Shown here: piece after piece, positions 24,601 through 32,429 of the stretch
Position numbering within the stretch: the stretch's first letter is position 1
Layout: each line of letters begins with the position of its first letter
Assembly (NCBI RefSeq): GCF_000744655.1
Contig: NZ_JQMJ01000004.1
Location: 992,001 to 1,056,000 of the forward strand
Origin: Streptacidiphilus rugosus AM-16
GTDB taxonomy: Bacteria; Actinomycetota; Actinomycetes; Streptomycetales; Streptomycetaceae
Length of the DNA: 64,000 bases
Direction of reading: 5' to 3'
Made by a program: the position numbers and the translations under genes
Notes under the pieces: generated by a model
Databases searched by the model: none
What the model was told of the DNA's origin: nothing
What the model saw: the letters and a program-made list of their open reading frames with translations, nothing else

Positions 24601-25593
24601 CGGAAGCCCGATCCGCACCGGCTGCCCGGCTCGCAGCCGGGCGGCGCAGGCCACCACCGTGGTCTCGGTGGGGCCGTAGGTGTTCCACACCTCGCGCCCC
24701 GGCACGTCCAGTCGCTCGACCAGTTCGGCGGGGCACGCCTCGCCGCCGACGATCAGCAGCCGGACGCCGTCCAGGGCCTCGACCGGCCAGAGCGCGGCGA
24801 GCGTCGGCACCGTGGAGACCACGCTGATGCCCCGCTCCACCAGCCAGGGGCCCAGCTCGGTACCGGCCTTGACCAGCGAGCGCGGTGCGGGGACCAGGCA
24901 GGCGCCGTGCCCCCAGGCCAGCCACATCTCCTCGCAGGAGGCGTCGAAGGCGACGGACAGCCCGGCCAGGACCCGGTCGCCGCGTCCGAGCGGGGCGTCC
25001 GCGAGGAACAGCCTCGCCTCCGCCTCCACGAAGGCGGCGGCTGAGCGGTGGGTGACCGCGACGCCCTTGGGCCGGCCGGTGGTCCCTGAGGTGAAGATGA
25101 TCCACGCGTCGTCCGACGGCTCGGGCGGGCCGGGGCGGCAGCCCGGCGTGCCGGGTCCCTCCGTGATGCCGCACCCGGCGCCGATCACGGCGCAGACGTC
25201 CGCGTCCTGCCACACCATGGCGGCGCGCTCGTCCGGGTCGTCGACGTCCACCGGGACGTAGGCGGCACCCGCGCAGAGCACGCCGAGGATCGCCAGGTAC
25301 AGGTCGGCAGTGCCGGAGGGCGCCCGCACTCCCACACGGTCGCCGGGACCGACGCCCCGCTCGGCGAGCACGGCGGCCACGCCCTGGGCCGCCACGTGCA
25401 GCTCCGCGTAGTCCAGCACCACCCCGTCGGCGTCCAGCGCCGGTGCGGTCGGCGCCGATCGCACCGTCGCTTCGAGCAGTTCCAGCAGCGTGGTGGGCGG
25501 CGCCGGAGGCCCGGCGGACCAGCGCGCGGGCGCCGGCCCGGTCGACACCGACAGCGGTGTCGCGAGCTGTGCGGGAGCAGGAGTGAGCGTCAT
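21682..25593 (-). CDS. pls: Pls/PosA-family nonribosomal peptide synthetase (epsilon-poly-lysine synthetase-like)
   Basis: A 1,303-residue membrane synthetase with the architecture of epsilon-poly-L-lysine synthetase. It starts with an adenylation domain (about 1-500; IIFTSGTTGRPKG, NTYGPTETTVVA, SGDLVRAD, TRTSGKVDR). A carrier domain (about 540-605) has the 4'-phosphopantetheine Ser in FFAVGGSSLSAARL. Three pairs of TM helices separate three hexapeptide/left-handed-helix-like C domains. By hand alignment to GrsA, the pocket reads D-A-E-S-I-G-T-V-V-K, close to the lysine code I remember for bacitracin synthetase (DAESIGSVVK). Members activate one amino acid and polymerise it at the membrane. 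No thioesterase or classical condensation domain is present. ATG 25593 has GAAGGG upstream. Confidence 0.88.
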   Translation of the reverse strand: MTLTPAPAQLATPLSVSTGPAPARWSAGPPAPPTTLLELLEATVRSAPTAPALDADGVVLDYAELHVAAQGVAAVLAERGVGPGDRVGVRAPSGTADLYLAILGVLCAGAAYVPVDVDDPDERAAMVWQDADVCAVIGAGCGITEGPGTPGCRPGPPEPSDDAWIIFTSGTTGRPKGVAVTHRSAAAFVEAEARLFLADAPLGRGDRVLAGLSVAFDASCEEMWLAWGHGACLVPAPRSLVKAGTELGPWLVERGISVVSTVPTLAALWPVEALDGVRLLIVGGEACPAELVERLDVPGREVWNTYGPTETTVVACAARLRAGQPVRIGLPLAGWELAVVDPEGREVPWGGTGELLIAGVGTARYLDAQKDAAKFRPHEALPGQRVYRSGDLVRADPEGLVFVGRADDQVKLGGRRIELGEVEAALLTLPGVRAAAAAVKRTGTSGQILVGYLVLDDPGATFDRADLRRRLLEVLPAALAPVLAVLPELPTRTSGKVDRAALPWPLPTADAPPDAASALTGTARWLAGEWQQLLGVPVDGDSNFFAVGGSSLSAARLVSALRDRYPGIGVADLYREPTLARFAERLDEVCAPTGGRREVRPTPRLVAVYQALVLMVLSVVGGLHWVLLLAALDNLLGPLPWTVHTSWWLIGAGWLLLSSAPGRAAIGVLGARALTARLRPGSHPRGGSAHLRLWTAERVAASFNIASVIGTPMASRYARMLGCRVGSHVDLHTLPPVTGLATFGDGCSVEPEADLAGWWLDGDLLHLGTIRVGAGARVGARSMLMPGADIGDGADIAPGSCVNGVVPARGRWHGSPARPDRSPVTAPWPAPLHRRSRAWSAAYALALPLGQLLPLLAATPALCILWLAVRHATALGRVGVTVVELCLPLVPATALLYALLLAAAIRLLSRPLVPGTHPAHGGVAWCAWLVHRLTDSARRTLFPLYASLLTPAWLRLLGARIGSRVEASTVLGLPGLMHVGDQAFLADDTLLAPFETRGGWLRLGTATVGRRSFVGNSAIVGPGRGLADDALVGVLSDAPEQAAARGSWLGRPGFPMQRSPERADAARTYEPARRLVWARAAVELCRLLPVLLTALLADAAVLVLQKLLDVYGLTVSVLAAGAVLLACGTAACLLTTAAKWLLVGRFRAGQQPLWSSFVWRNELFDVFVEVLAMPWLGGSLIGTPFLALWLRSLGARIGRGVWCETHWLPETDLVRIGDGASVNRSVVVQTHLFHDRLMRMDGVTIGAGATVGPHAITLPGSRLGDGTVVGPSSLVMRGESVPDHGCWFGNPVAPWQTAGAAER

Positions 25594-26133
25594 GTACGGC
25601 CCTTCGAGGAGAGCAGCGGCCGAGAGTGCAACGGCCGTGAGACACGCCAGATCTGACGACCTGACCAGGAGAACTGCAGGCGGGAGCGAACTCCGTACAC
25701 GGAGGGTTCCGTCGGAGCTGTCAGCGACGAGCCCGGGAGCGGCACGGAAGGGCCGGCTGCCCGAGGGCGCGGAAGAGGACGTGCGAAGAGGGGGAGATCC
25801 TGCGACGACGCGCGTCTACCGGACGGCTATGGAAGAGCCGAAGTCCGGGCGAGTGGGGAGAGTCGCGCGCGTGGAGGACGCCGAAAGCCGTGCCGAAGCC
25901 GCGGCCGTCACGTCCGAAAACAGGACAGTTGGTGCCATGAACCAAGTCTTCGGGATCGAACACCGCAGCTCATGCGCTTGCCGCACCATCCCAGTCACTT
26001 CCCACCGGACATTCAGGAAGTTCCCAGGAATGGCGCCGCGCCGGGTGCACGGGTGGATCTGCGGGTCGGCGCGGCCCGGGGGACCATCGAAGGAGGGCTC
26101 GCCCGCACGAACCCGCGCGCACAGGGAGCCGCC
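25594..26133. other. Upstream region of the Pls-type gene
   Basis: About 540 bp between two divergent genes. The palindrome CTCCG-TACA-CGGAG at 25691-25704 lies about 100 bp before the synthetase start and is a candidate operator. An AT-richer patch near 25,910-26,020 may hold promoters. No gene is recognised. Confidence 0.45.
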
Positions 26134-26700
26134 ATGTCCCGAAGGACCGAGGACGACCGACCCGGCCCGCCCGCCGCGGGCCCCGATGGCGGCGCTTCCG
26201 GCCCCGGCCTGGCCGCGCGCTGGCGCGCCACCGTGGACCGGCACACCTCCCCCACCCAGCGCTCGCTGCTGGCGACCTGGCTCTCGTTCGGCGCGACCTT
26301 CGGCACCGTCCGGCTCATCACGCACGGGATCCGCGGGGGCTGGCTGCCCTGGGGGAACATCTCCGCCGGCGGCAGGCACCTGCACCACTACAACATCGGC
26401 ATCGCCGTGCTCGCGGGCGTCGGCATGGTCGCCGTCCGCGGCGACGCGAGGTTCACCGGCCACCCCGGCGTCGGCGCGGCCTACGGGGCGGGCGCGGCGC
26501 TGATCGCCGACGAGTTCGCCCTGCTGCTGGACCTCCAGGACGTCTACTGGGCCGAGGAGGGACGCGTCAGCGTGGACCTCTCACTCGGCATCCTGTCGGG
26601 GCTGGGCGCCTACCTCACCGCGGTCCCGTTCTGGCACGAGCTGGCCAAGGTGACCGCCGACCACGCCCAGGGGCGGCTCGCCCGCGGAGCGGCCGGCTGA
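26134..26700 (+). CDS. Integral membrane protein, unknown function
   Basis: A 188-residue protein with a 45-residue polar N-terminus and about four hydrophobic segments (SLLATWLSFGATFGTVRLIT, IGIAVLAGVGMVAV, GVGAAYGAGAALIADEFALL, SLGILSGLGAYLTAVPFW). A conserved-looking GGRHLHHYNIG motif with clustered His precedes the second helix and could bind metal or haem; that is speculation. ATG 26134 is preceded by CAGGGAG. Related uncharacterised actinobacterial proteins have this layout, but I cannot name a function. Confidence 0.82.
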   Translation: MSRRTEDDRPGPPAAGPDGGASGPGLAARWRATVDRHTSPTQRSLLATWLSFGATFGTVRLITHGIRGGWLPWGNISAGGRHLHHYNIGIAVLAGVGMVAVRGDARFTGHPGVGAAYGAGAALIADEFALLLDLQDVYWAEEGRVSVDLSLGILSGLGAYLTAVPFWHELAKVTADHAQGRLARGAAG

Positions 26701-26774
26701 GCCGTCATGGCACCGTTCGTTCGCGCGGCGCGCCGACCCGCCGCGTGCCGACCGGGCTACGGGATCATCGGGCC

Positions 26775-27425
26775 ATGTCCTCGATCACCGGGCCGATCAA
26801 CATCACCAGCACCTTCGTCACGTTCTTCGCGGTCGTGGGGCCCCCGAAGGTCATGCTGACCTTCGCCCACGTGGCACGGGGCCGCACCGCGGCTGAGGCG
26901 CGGCGCGTGGCGCTGCTCGCCTCCGCGGCGTCGGCCCTGCTGGGTGCGCTGTGCGCGTGGACCGCGCCCTACATGGCGGAGTTCTTCCACATCAGCCCGG
27001 AGTCACTGGAGTTGGCCGGCGGCATCATCTTCTTCCTCTACGCGGTGGGCCTGGTGCTCGGCATGCACCTGGGGGCGGACACCCCCGAGGAGGCGGACGA
27101 GATGCACCCGCTGGTCTCCGGCTTCAGGGAGCTGCTGCTGCCGTACGTGGTGAGCCCCCTGGCCGTGACCGCCGTCCTGGTGGAGTCCCTCGACCGGGAG
27201 GGCTGGGCCTGGCGCTCCAGCGTCGTGGGGTCCTTCGTCGCCGTCGCCGCGATCAACGCCGTCTGCATGGTCGCGACGACGGGACTGCTGCGCAAGGTGC
27301 ACACGACCACGCTCGAGTTGTGCTCCCGGCTGCTGGGGCTGCTCCTCGCCGCCGTGGGCGTGGAACTCTTCCTCACCGGGCTGGACGACGCGATCAGGTC
27401 CTGGGGGCACCTCAGCCAGCACTGA
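26775..27425 (+). CDS. MarC-family integral membrane protein
   Basis: A 216-residue membrane protein of the MarC (UPF0056) family with about six TM helices: [42 protein letters not shown], '[20 protein letters not shown]', '[16 protein letters not shown]', '[20 protein letters not shown]' and '[18 protein letters not shown]'. The family was once linked to multidrug resistance, but its function is unknown. ATG 26775 is chosen because the upstream GTG at 26745 adds an unconserved ten residues. It follows the membrane-protein gene above in the same direction with 74 bp between. Confidence 0.85.
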   Translation: MSSITGPINITSTFVTFFAVVGPPKVMLTFAHVARGRTAAEARRVALLASAASALLGALCAWTAPYMAEFFHISPESLELAGGIIFFLYAVGLVLGMHLGADTPEEADEMHPLVSGFRELLLPYVVSPLAVTAVLVESLDREGWAWRSSVVGSFVAVAAINAVCMVATTGLLRKVHTTTLELCSRLLGLLLAAVGVELFLTGLDDAIRSWGHLSQH

Positions 27426-27541
27426 GCCGCAGGGGCACGCGGCAGGGGACGCGGCGGGGACACGCAGCGGGAGCCACACCGTTTCCACAAGGAGCCTGCC
27501 TAGCGTGCGGAGCACCCCGACCGACCGGCACGGAGGGAACG

Positions 27542-29002
27542 ATGCGAGGCTTCCGAAGGTTCGGCGTGCTCACCGCGGCGGCGGCGCTCACCGCCGCCTG
27601 CACCGGAGGGGGCCACACCGGCGCTCCCCCGACGTCCGGCGGCGGCACCGCCGACGCGGCGGGCATCCACGCCATCAAGCACGTCGTCGTGATCATGCAG
27701 GAGAACCGCTCCTTCGACTCGTACTTCGGCACCTATCCCGGCGCGGACGGGATCCCTTCCGGCGTCTGCGTGCCCGATCCGGCGCACGGCGGCTGTGTGC
27801 AGCCGTTCCACGACACCGCCGACCGGAACACCGGCGGCCCGCACGGCGCGGTGAACGCGACCGCCGACGTGAACGGCGGGGCCATGAACGGATTCGTGCG
27901 GCAGGCCGAGGGCGGCCGGAAGGGCTGCGTCGATCCGGACAACCCCGCCTGCAGCACGGGAGCGGCGACGAGCGACGTGATGGGGTACCACGACGGGTCC
28001 GACATCCCCAACTACTGGGCCTACGCCAGGAACTTCGTGCTGCAGGACCACATGTTCGAGCCCAACGCCTCCTGGTCGCTGCCGGCGCACCTGTTCCTGG
28101 TGTCGGAGTGGTCGGCGTACTGCACGCAGCACGGCAACCCGTCGAGCTGCACGAACGCGCTGCAGAACCCTGGCCTGCCACCGGACTTCAAGGCCAGGAG
28201 GAAGAAGGCCGCACATCCGTCGGCGCAGCCCTCGGCCCAGCCCCCCGCGCGGCCGGCCGGACCGCCGATCTACGCGTGGACCGACCTCACCTACCTGCTG
28301 CACAAGGACGGCGTCCCCTGGGGCTACTACGTGATGACCGGTTCCGAGCCGGACTGCGAGGACGCCACGGCGCTGACCTGCTCCCCGGTGAAGCAGAACG
28401 CGAAGACGCCCGGGATCTGGAACCCGCTGCCGTACTTCGACACCGTGAAGGCGGACCACCAGGAGGGGAACATCCAGTCCCTGGACGCCTTCTACACCGC
28501 GGCGAAGGCGGGAACGCTTCCGGCCGTCTCCTGGATCTCCCCGGCCGGGCAGGTCAGCGAGCACCCGCCGGGGCTGGTCAGCGCGGGCGAGTCCTACACC
28601 ACGAACCTGATCGACACGATCATGAGGAGCCCGGACTGGGACTCCACCGCGATCTTCCTGACCTGGGACGACTGGGGAGGCTTCTACGACCACGTCGCGC
28701 CGCCCTCGGTGGACGCCGACGGCTACGGACTGCGGGTGCCCGGCCTGGTGATCAGCCCCTACGCGAAGCAGGGCTACATCGACCACCAGAACCTGTCCTT
28801 CGACGCCTTCGACAAGTTCGTCGAGGACGACTTCCTGCACGGCCAGCGCCTGGACCCGGCCACGGACGGCCGCCCCGACCCGCGTCCGGACGTCAGGGAG
28901 AACGCCCCGCAGTTGGGCGATCTCGCCTCGGACTTCGACTTCACCCAGAAGCCCCGTCCGCCGCTGATCCTCCCGGTGCAGCCGCGGACCGACCTGCGCT
29001 GA
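27542..29002 (+). CDS. Lipoprotein phosphoesterase (phospholipase C / acid phosphatase family)
   Basis: A 486-residue exported enzyme of the phosphoesterase family PF04185 (bacterial phospholipase C, AcpA). ATG 27542 follows CGGAGGGAAC. A lipoprotein signal with lipobox LTAAC at about residues 16-20 anchors it outside the membrane. Catalytic blocks: [19 protein letters not shown] (with the nucleophile-region Glu-Asn), '[15 protein letters not shown]', '[20 protein letters not shown]' and '[12 protein letters not shown]'. A Pro/Ala/Gln-rich insert lies near residues 225-240. Likely hydrolyses phospholipids or phosphate monoesters at the surface. Its 3' end overlaps the convergent TetR gene by 62 bp. 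Confidence 0.9.
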   Translation: MRGFRRFGVLTAAAALTAACTGGGHTGAPPTSGGGTADAAGIHAIKHVVVIMQENRSFDSYFGTYPGADGIPSGVCVPDPAHGGCVQPFHDTADRNTGGPHGAVNATADVNGGAMNGFVRQAEGGRKGCVDPDNPACSTGAATSDVMGYHDGSDIPNYWAYARNFVLQDHMFEPNASWSLPAHLFLVSEWSAYCTQHGNPSSCTNALQNPGLPPDFKARRKKAAHPSAQPSAQPPARPAGPPIYAWTDLTYLLHKDGVPWGYYVMTGSEPDCEDATALTCSPVKQNAKTPGIWNPLPYFDTVKADHQEGNIQSLDAFYTAAKAGTLPAVSWISPAGQVSEHPPGLVSAGESYTTNLIDTIMRSPDWDSTAIFLTWDDWGGFYDHVAPPSVDADGYGLRVPGLVISPYAKQGYIDHQNLSFDAFDKFVEDDFLHGQRLDPATDGRPDPRPDVRENAPQLGDLASDFDFTQKPRPPLILPVQPRTDLR

Positions 29003-29675
29003 CGCCCAGGGCCGCGGTCTCGGCCTCGAAGAGCCGCTCGGGATCCAGGCCCATGCCGGTGAAGTGCCCGGCGAGTTCGAGCGAGAGCACGCCGTGGAGT
29101 CGGGTCCAGAAGCGCAGCGCCAGGGCCAGGGCGGCGGGCGGCGCCGGGTGCTCGCCGGCCCACCGGCGCTGCTCGGCCAGGTGCGCGGCCAGTGGCTCGG
29201 AGGGGGCCTCCGGGGACGCGTCAGGGGGCGTGTCGCCCTGCCGCGCCGCCAGGTGCGCCGTACAGGCGTCGAGCAGGTGCCCCATGATCTCGACCGCGAT
29301 GGCCGTGGTCTCCGGAGGAGCCTGGTAGCCGGGCACCGGTGTGCCGTAGACCAGGAAGTAGCGGTGCGGGTCCGCCGCCGCCCACGCGCGCAGCCTCCGC
29401 GCCAGCGCGACCGGGTCGGGACCGGCCTCGGCCGCGGCGCGGAACGCGTCGGCCAGGCTGCGGTAGGCGTCCGTGACCAGCTCGGTGATCAGCTCGTCCC
29501 GGCCCCCGAAGTAGCGGTAGAGGGCGGGTCCGGTCATGCCGAGCTGCTTGGCGACCGCGTTGAGGGAGAGCGCGGAGGCGCCCGCCTCGGCGATCTGGTC
29601 CCAGGCGCGCGCCTTGATCTCCTCGCGCACCTGGGCGCGGTAGCGCTGACGCGGGGTCCCCGTCTGCTCCGCCAT
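28941..29675 (-). CDS. TetR/AcrR-family regulator with WHG domain
   Basis: A 244-residue repressor. The N-terminal HTH has the pattern [20 protein letters not shown], '[25 protein letters not shown]'. The C-terminal half carries the WHG-type ligand domain with '[28 protein letters not shown]'. ATG 29675 has GGAGGG upstream. It is divergent from the MDR oxidoreductase gene, and the palindrome at 29756-29770 is its likely operator. The last 20 residues (Ser/Ala/Gly-rich) overlap the end of the phosphoesterase gene. Confidence 0.92.
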   Translation of the reverse strand: MAEQTGTPRQRYRAQVREEIKARAWDQIAEAGASALSLNAVAKQLGMTGPALYRYFGGRDELITELVTDAYRSLADAFRAAAEAGPDPVALARRLRAWAAADPHRYFLVYGTPVPGYQAPPETTAIAVEIMGHLLDACTAHLAARQGDTPPDASPEAPSEPLAAHLAEQRRWAGEHPAPPAALALALRFWTRLHGVLSLELAGHFTGMGLDPERLFEAETAALGVSAGRSAAAPGGSAADGASG

Positions 29676-29733
29676 GGTCGGACCACCCTCCGCTACAGCC
29701 TCAAGAAACAGTGAGAGGTTATCACTCTTCCCC

Positions 29734-29770
29734 TTGACGACGACCGCGCGCTTCAGTTAGAACTTCTAAC
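29734..29770 (+). promoter_or_regulatory. Promoter with an overlapping 15-bp palindromic operator
   Basis: A -35-like TTGACG (29734-29739) is 18 bp from the -10-like TAGAAC (29758-29763). The perfect palindrome GTTAGAACTTCTAAC (29756-29770, odd centre C) covers the -10. A second, weaker repeat AGTGA-N7-TCACT lies at 29710-29726. Sited between the divergent TetR and MDR genes, this is the expected place for TetR repression of the oxidoreductase gene. Confidence 0.65.
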
Positions 29771-29809
29771 AGAAGGAACAAGCACAAACGACTTCGCCAG
29801 GAGGCGGCC

Positions 29810-30844
29810 GTGAACAGCACCGAAGAGCTCGTCGAGGTGGTTCTGCCGGGCATCGTGGAACCCGAGGGGCTGGCAGTGCGCCACGGGGCCGCCCCCGTGG
29901 CCGGCCCAGGCCAGGTCGTGATCCGGATGGAGGCGACCGGGGTCTCCTTCGCCGAGCAGCAGATGCGCCGAGGGCGCTACTACGACCAGCCGCCCTTCCC
30001 CTTCGTCCCCGGCTACGACCTGGTCGGCACGGTCTGCGACGCGGGACCCGGCGTCGACCCCGCCCTGCTCGGCTCCCGGGTCGCGGCGCTGGTCAAGACC
30101 GGCGGCTGGGCCAGCCATGTCGTGGTCCCCGCCGCCGACGCGGTGCCGGTGCCGGCCGGACTCGACCCGGCCGAGGCGGAGACCCTGGTGGTCAACGGGA
30201 TCACCGCCTGGCAGATGCTGCACCGCCGCGCCAGGGTCAGGGCCGGCCAGACGGTCCTGGTGCACGGGGCCAACGGCGGCGTCGGCACGGTCCTGGTCCA
30301 GCTCGCCCGCGCGGCCGGCGCCCGGGTCATCGGGACCGCCGCGCCACGCCACCACGAGGCGCTGCGCGCGCTCGGCGTGCTGCCCGTCGACTACCGGGCC
30401 ACCGATCTGGCCGCCCAGGTAAGGGAGTTGGCCCCCGGCGGCGTGGACGCCGTCTTCGACCACGTCGGCGGCGAGAGCGTGCGCACCTCCTGGGGTCTGC
30501 TGGCCCGGGGCGGCACGCTGGTCTCCTACGGCTCCGCCGCGACCCGGGACGCCGAGGGCTCCAAGCAGTGGCCGGTGCTCAAGCTGCTCGGCCGGGTCTG
30601 GCTCTGGCAGGCGCTGCCCAACGGTCGCCGCGCCTTCTTCTTCAACATCTGGGCCGGCCGGGGTCTGGCCGCCGCCCGCTTCCGCGCCCGGCTCCGGGCC
30701 GACCTCACCGAGGTCTTCCAGTCCCTGGACCGCGGCGACATCACCGCCCGCGTCGCCGCCCGCCTCCCCCTCGCCCAGGCGGCCGAAGCCCTCCGCCTGG
30801 CCGAGTCCGGCACCGTCGCCGGCAAGGTCGTCCTGCTTCCGTGA
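29810..30844 (+). CDS. Medium-chain (quinone oxidoreductase-like) dehydrogenase
   Basis: A 344-residue MDR-superfamily enzyme, zinc-free quinone-oxidoreductase type. The N-terminal GroES-like part has 'RMEATGVSFAEQQMRRGRYY' and 'PGYDLVGTV'. The Rossmann part has HGANGGVGTVLVQLARAAGA near residues 150-169 for NADPH, then VDAVFDHVGGES. Start is GTG 29810 with AGGAGG upstream. Such enzymes reduce reactive enones or quinones with NADPH. Control by the divergent TetR through an operator over the -10 box suggests induction by a small electrophile. Confidence 0.92.
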   Translation: MNSTEELVEVVLPGIVEPEGLAVRHGAAPVAGPGQVVIRMEATGVSFAEQQMRRGRYYDQPPFPFVPGYDLVGTVCDAGPGVDPALLGSRVAALVKTGGWASHVVVPAADAVPVPAGLDPAEAETLVVNGITAWQMLHRRARVRAGQTVLVHGANGGVGTVLVQLARAAGARVIGTAAPRHHEALRALGVLPVDYRATDLAAQVRELAPGGVDAVFDHVGGESVRTSWGLLARGGTLVSYGSAATRDAEGSKQWPVLKLLGRVWLWQALPNGRRAFFFNIWAGRGLAAARFRARLRADLTEVFQSLDRGDITARVAARLPLAQAAEALRLAESGTVAGKVVLLP

Positions 30845-31028
30845 CCCGGCGCTCCCCCGGGCCGAACGCCGCTCTGCCGCTCAGCGGCCGCCCGTCATCG
30901 CGCGCCTCGGGCAGGTTCCGCACCCGGTCCGGTGTGACGCCGGGAGCGAGCGGGATCCGGCGCGCGCCGTGGTCGGCCCGGCGCGGAACGGACCCGGCCG
31001 CGCCGATTCGACTCGTCGATCCGGTCGC

Positions 31029-32303
31029 TCACTCCGCCCGGAGGGTCAGCAGGGTGATCTCGCTGGGGGCGAAGACGCGGAAGGGCGGGCCCCAGAAGCC
31101 GGTGCCGCGGCTGGTGTAGAGCTGGGTCCGGTCGCCGTGCCGGCTCAGGCCGCTGACGACGGGCTGGTCGACGCGGACGAGGTAACGGAAGGGCCAGATC
31201 TGACCACCGTGGGTGTGGCCGGAGATCTGGAGGTCGATGCCGGCGGCGGCCGCCCGGTCGACGTACTTGGGCTGGTGGGCGACGAGCAGCACCGGGTCGT
31301 CGGCGTCCGTTCCGGCGAGGGCGCCGGCCAGGTCGGCGCTGTGTCCGGCGAGGCCGGAATGCTCGGCGGTGACGTCGTCGACGCCCGCCACGACCAGCCG
31401 GTCCCCGCCCCGCTCCACCGTCAGATGGCGGTTGTGCAAAGGCTCCCAGCCCAGCTCGGTCATCCGGTCCAGCCAGCCCTGCGCCTCGCTGTAGTACTCG
31501 TGGTTACCGGTGACGTAGACCTTGGCCGACCGCGCGCGGATCGTCCCCAGCGGAGCCGACTGCTCACGGCGCTGCTCCGCGGTGCCGTCGGCGATGTCCC
31601 CCGCGTGCACCACGATGTCCGCGTCCAGCGCGTTGACCGCCTCGGTCACCCGCGCCGACCAGCGGGCCCGGTCGATCGGCCCGTAGTGCGTGTCCGCCAG
31701 CACCACGACCCTGGTGCCGTCCAGACCCGCGCCCAGACGCGGGATGCGGATCTCCTGGCGTCGCACCCGGGGAACGCGCATGGCCTCGTAGTGGCCCCAG
31801 CACAGCAGCGTCGTCGCGACCACGGCGACGGCGCCCGCGACGAGCCGGGATCCGGCGACACCGCCGTCGGCGCCCAGCGCGATCAGGACCAGGTGCACCA
31901 GGTCGCCCAGCACCGACCAGGTGAAGAGCACCCAGACGATCCCGAGCGTGCTGTCGGCGACGCGCGCCGCCCGGTCGGCCCGACGACGCCCGTGCCCCGC
32001 CGCCATCAGGAAGGGGAAGGAGACCAGGCCGCCGAGGAACAGCACGGTGCCGGCCAGGAACACCGGGAAAGGCCAGTGGACGCCGAAGACGAACAGGGTC
32101 GACCAGGGCAGCACGAACAGCAGGGTGAGCACGAGGAAGACCACTCCTCCGCCCAGCCGCCGACGCAACGAGCCCCGGCGTGGACCGGCCCCCGCATCGG
32201 TTCCGCCGCCCGCGGACTCCGCCTCCGGCAGAGCCGCGACCCCGACGGCCTCCGACTCGCCCACCCGAGCCGACCGCGCTCCCACGGCTGCGCTTTCCGC
32301 CAC
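31029..32303 (-). CDS. Membrane-bound metallophosphoesterase
   Basis: A 424-residue protein with a disordered N-terminus, about four TM helices (GGGVVFLVLTLLFVLPWSTL to VAGAVAVVATTLLCW) and a C-terminal calcineurin-like phosphoesterase domain. The dinuclear metal motifs are complete: VVVLADTHYG (DxH), VHAGDIADG (GD), TGNHEYY (GNHE) and ISGHTHGGQ (GHxH). The start at GTG 32303 has GAGGGGTG upstream; GTG 32318 is possible. YkuE-like relatives act on lipid-linked phosphates. The gene stands alone. Confidence 0.9.
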   Translation of the reverse strand: MAESAAVGARSARVGESEAVGVAALPEAESAGGGTDAGAGPRRGSLRRRLGGGVVFLVLTLLFVLPWSTLFVFGVHWPFPVFLAGTVLFLGGLVSFPFLMAAGHGRRRADRAARVADSTLGIVWVLFTWSVLGDLVHLVLIALGADGGVAGSRLVAGAVAVVATTLLCWGHYEAMRVPRVRRQEIRIPRLGAGLDGTRVVVLADTHYGPIDRARWSARVTEAVNALDADIVVHAGDIADGTAEQRREQSAPLGTIRARSAKVYVTGNHEYYSEAQGWLDRMTELGWEPLHNRHLTVERGGDRLVVAGVDDVTAEHSGLAGHSADLAGALAGTDADDPVLLVAHQPKYVDRAAAAGIDLQISGHTHGGQIWPFRYLVRVDQPVVSGLSRHGDRTQLYTSRGTGFWGPPFRVFAPSEITLLTLRAE

Positions 32304-32429
32304 GGCGCCACCCCTCACGTCTTCTGCCTGGACAGTCCACCTCCATCATCCCGTACGCGGCCTCGGGCCCTTCGCCCGCCCGGCACCTGCGCCGGGGTGG
32401 GGCGGACACGGAGATACGGCCCAGGTCGC

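Noticed and set aside
21742..25044. A 1,100-codon plus-strand frame across the synthetase gene
   Set aside because: Antisense shadow of the Pls-type gene; composition is Gln/Arg/Gly-rich without recognisable domains.
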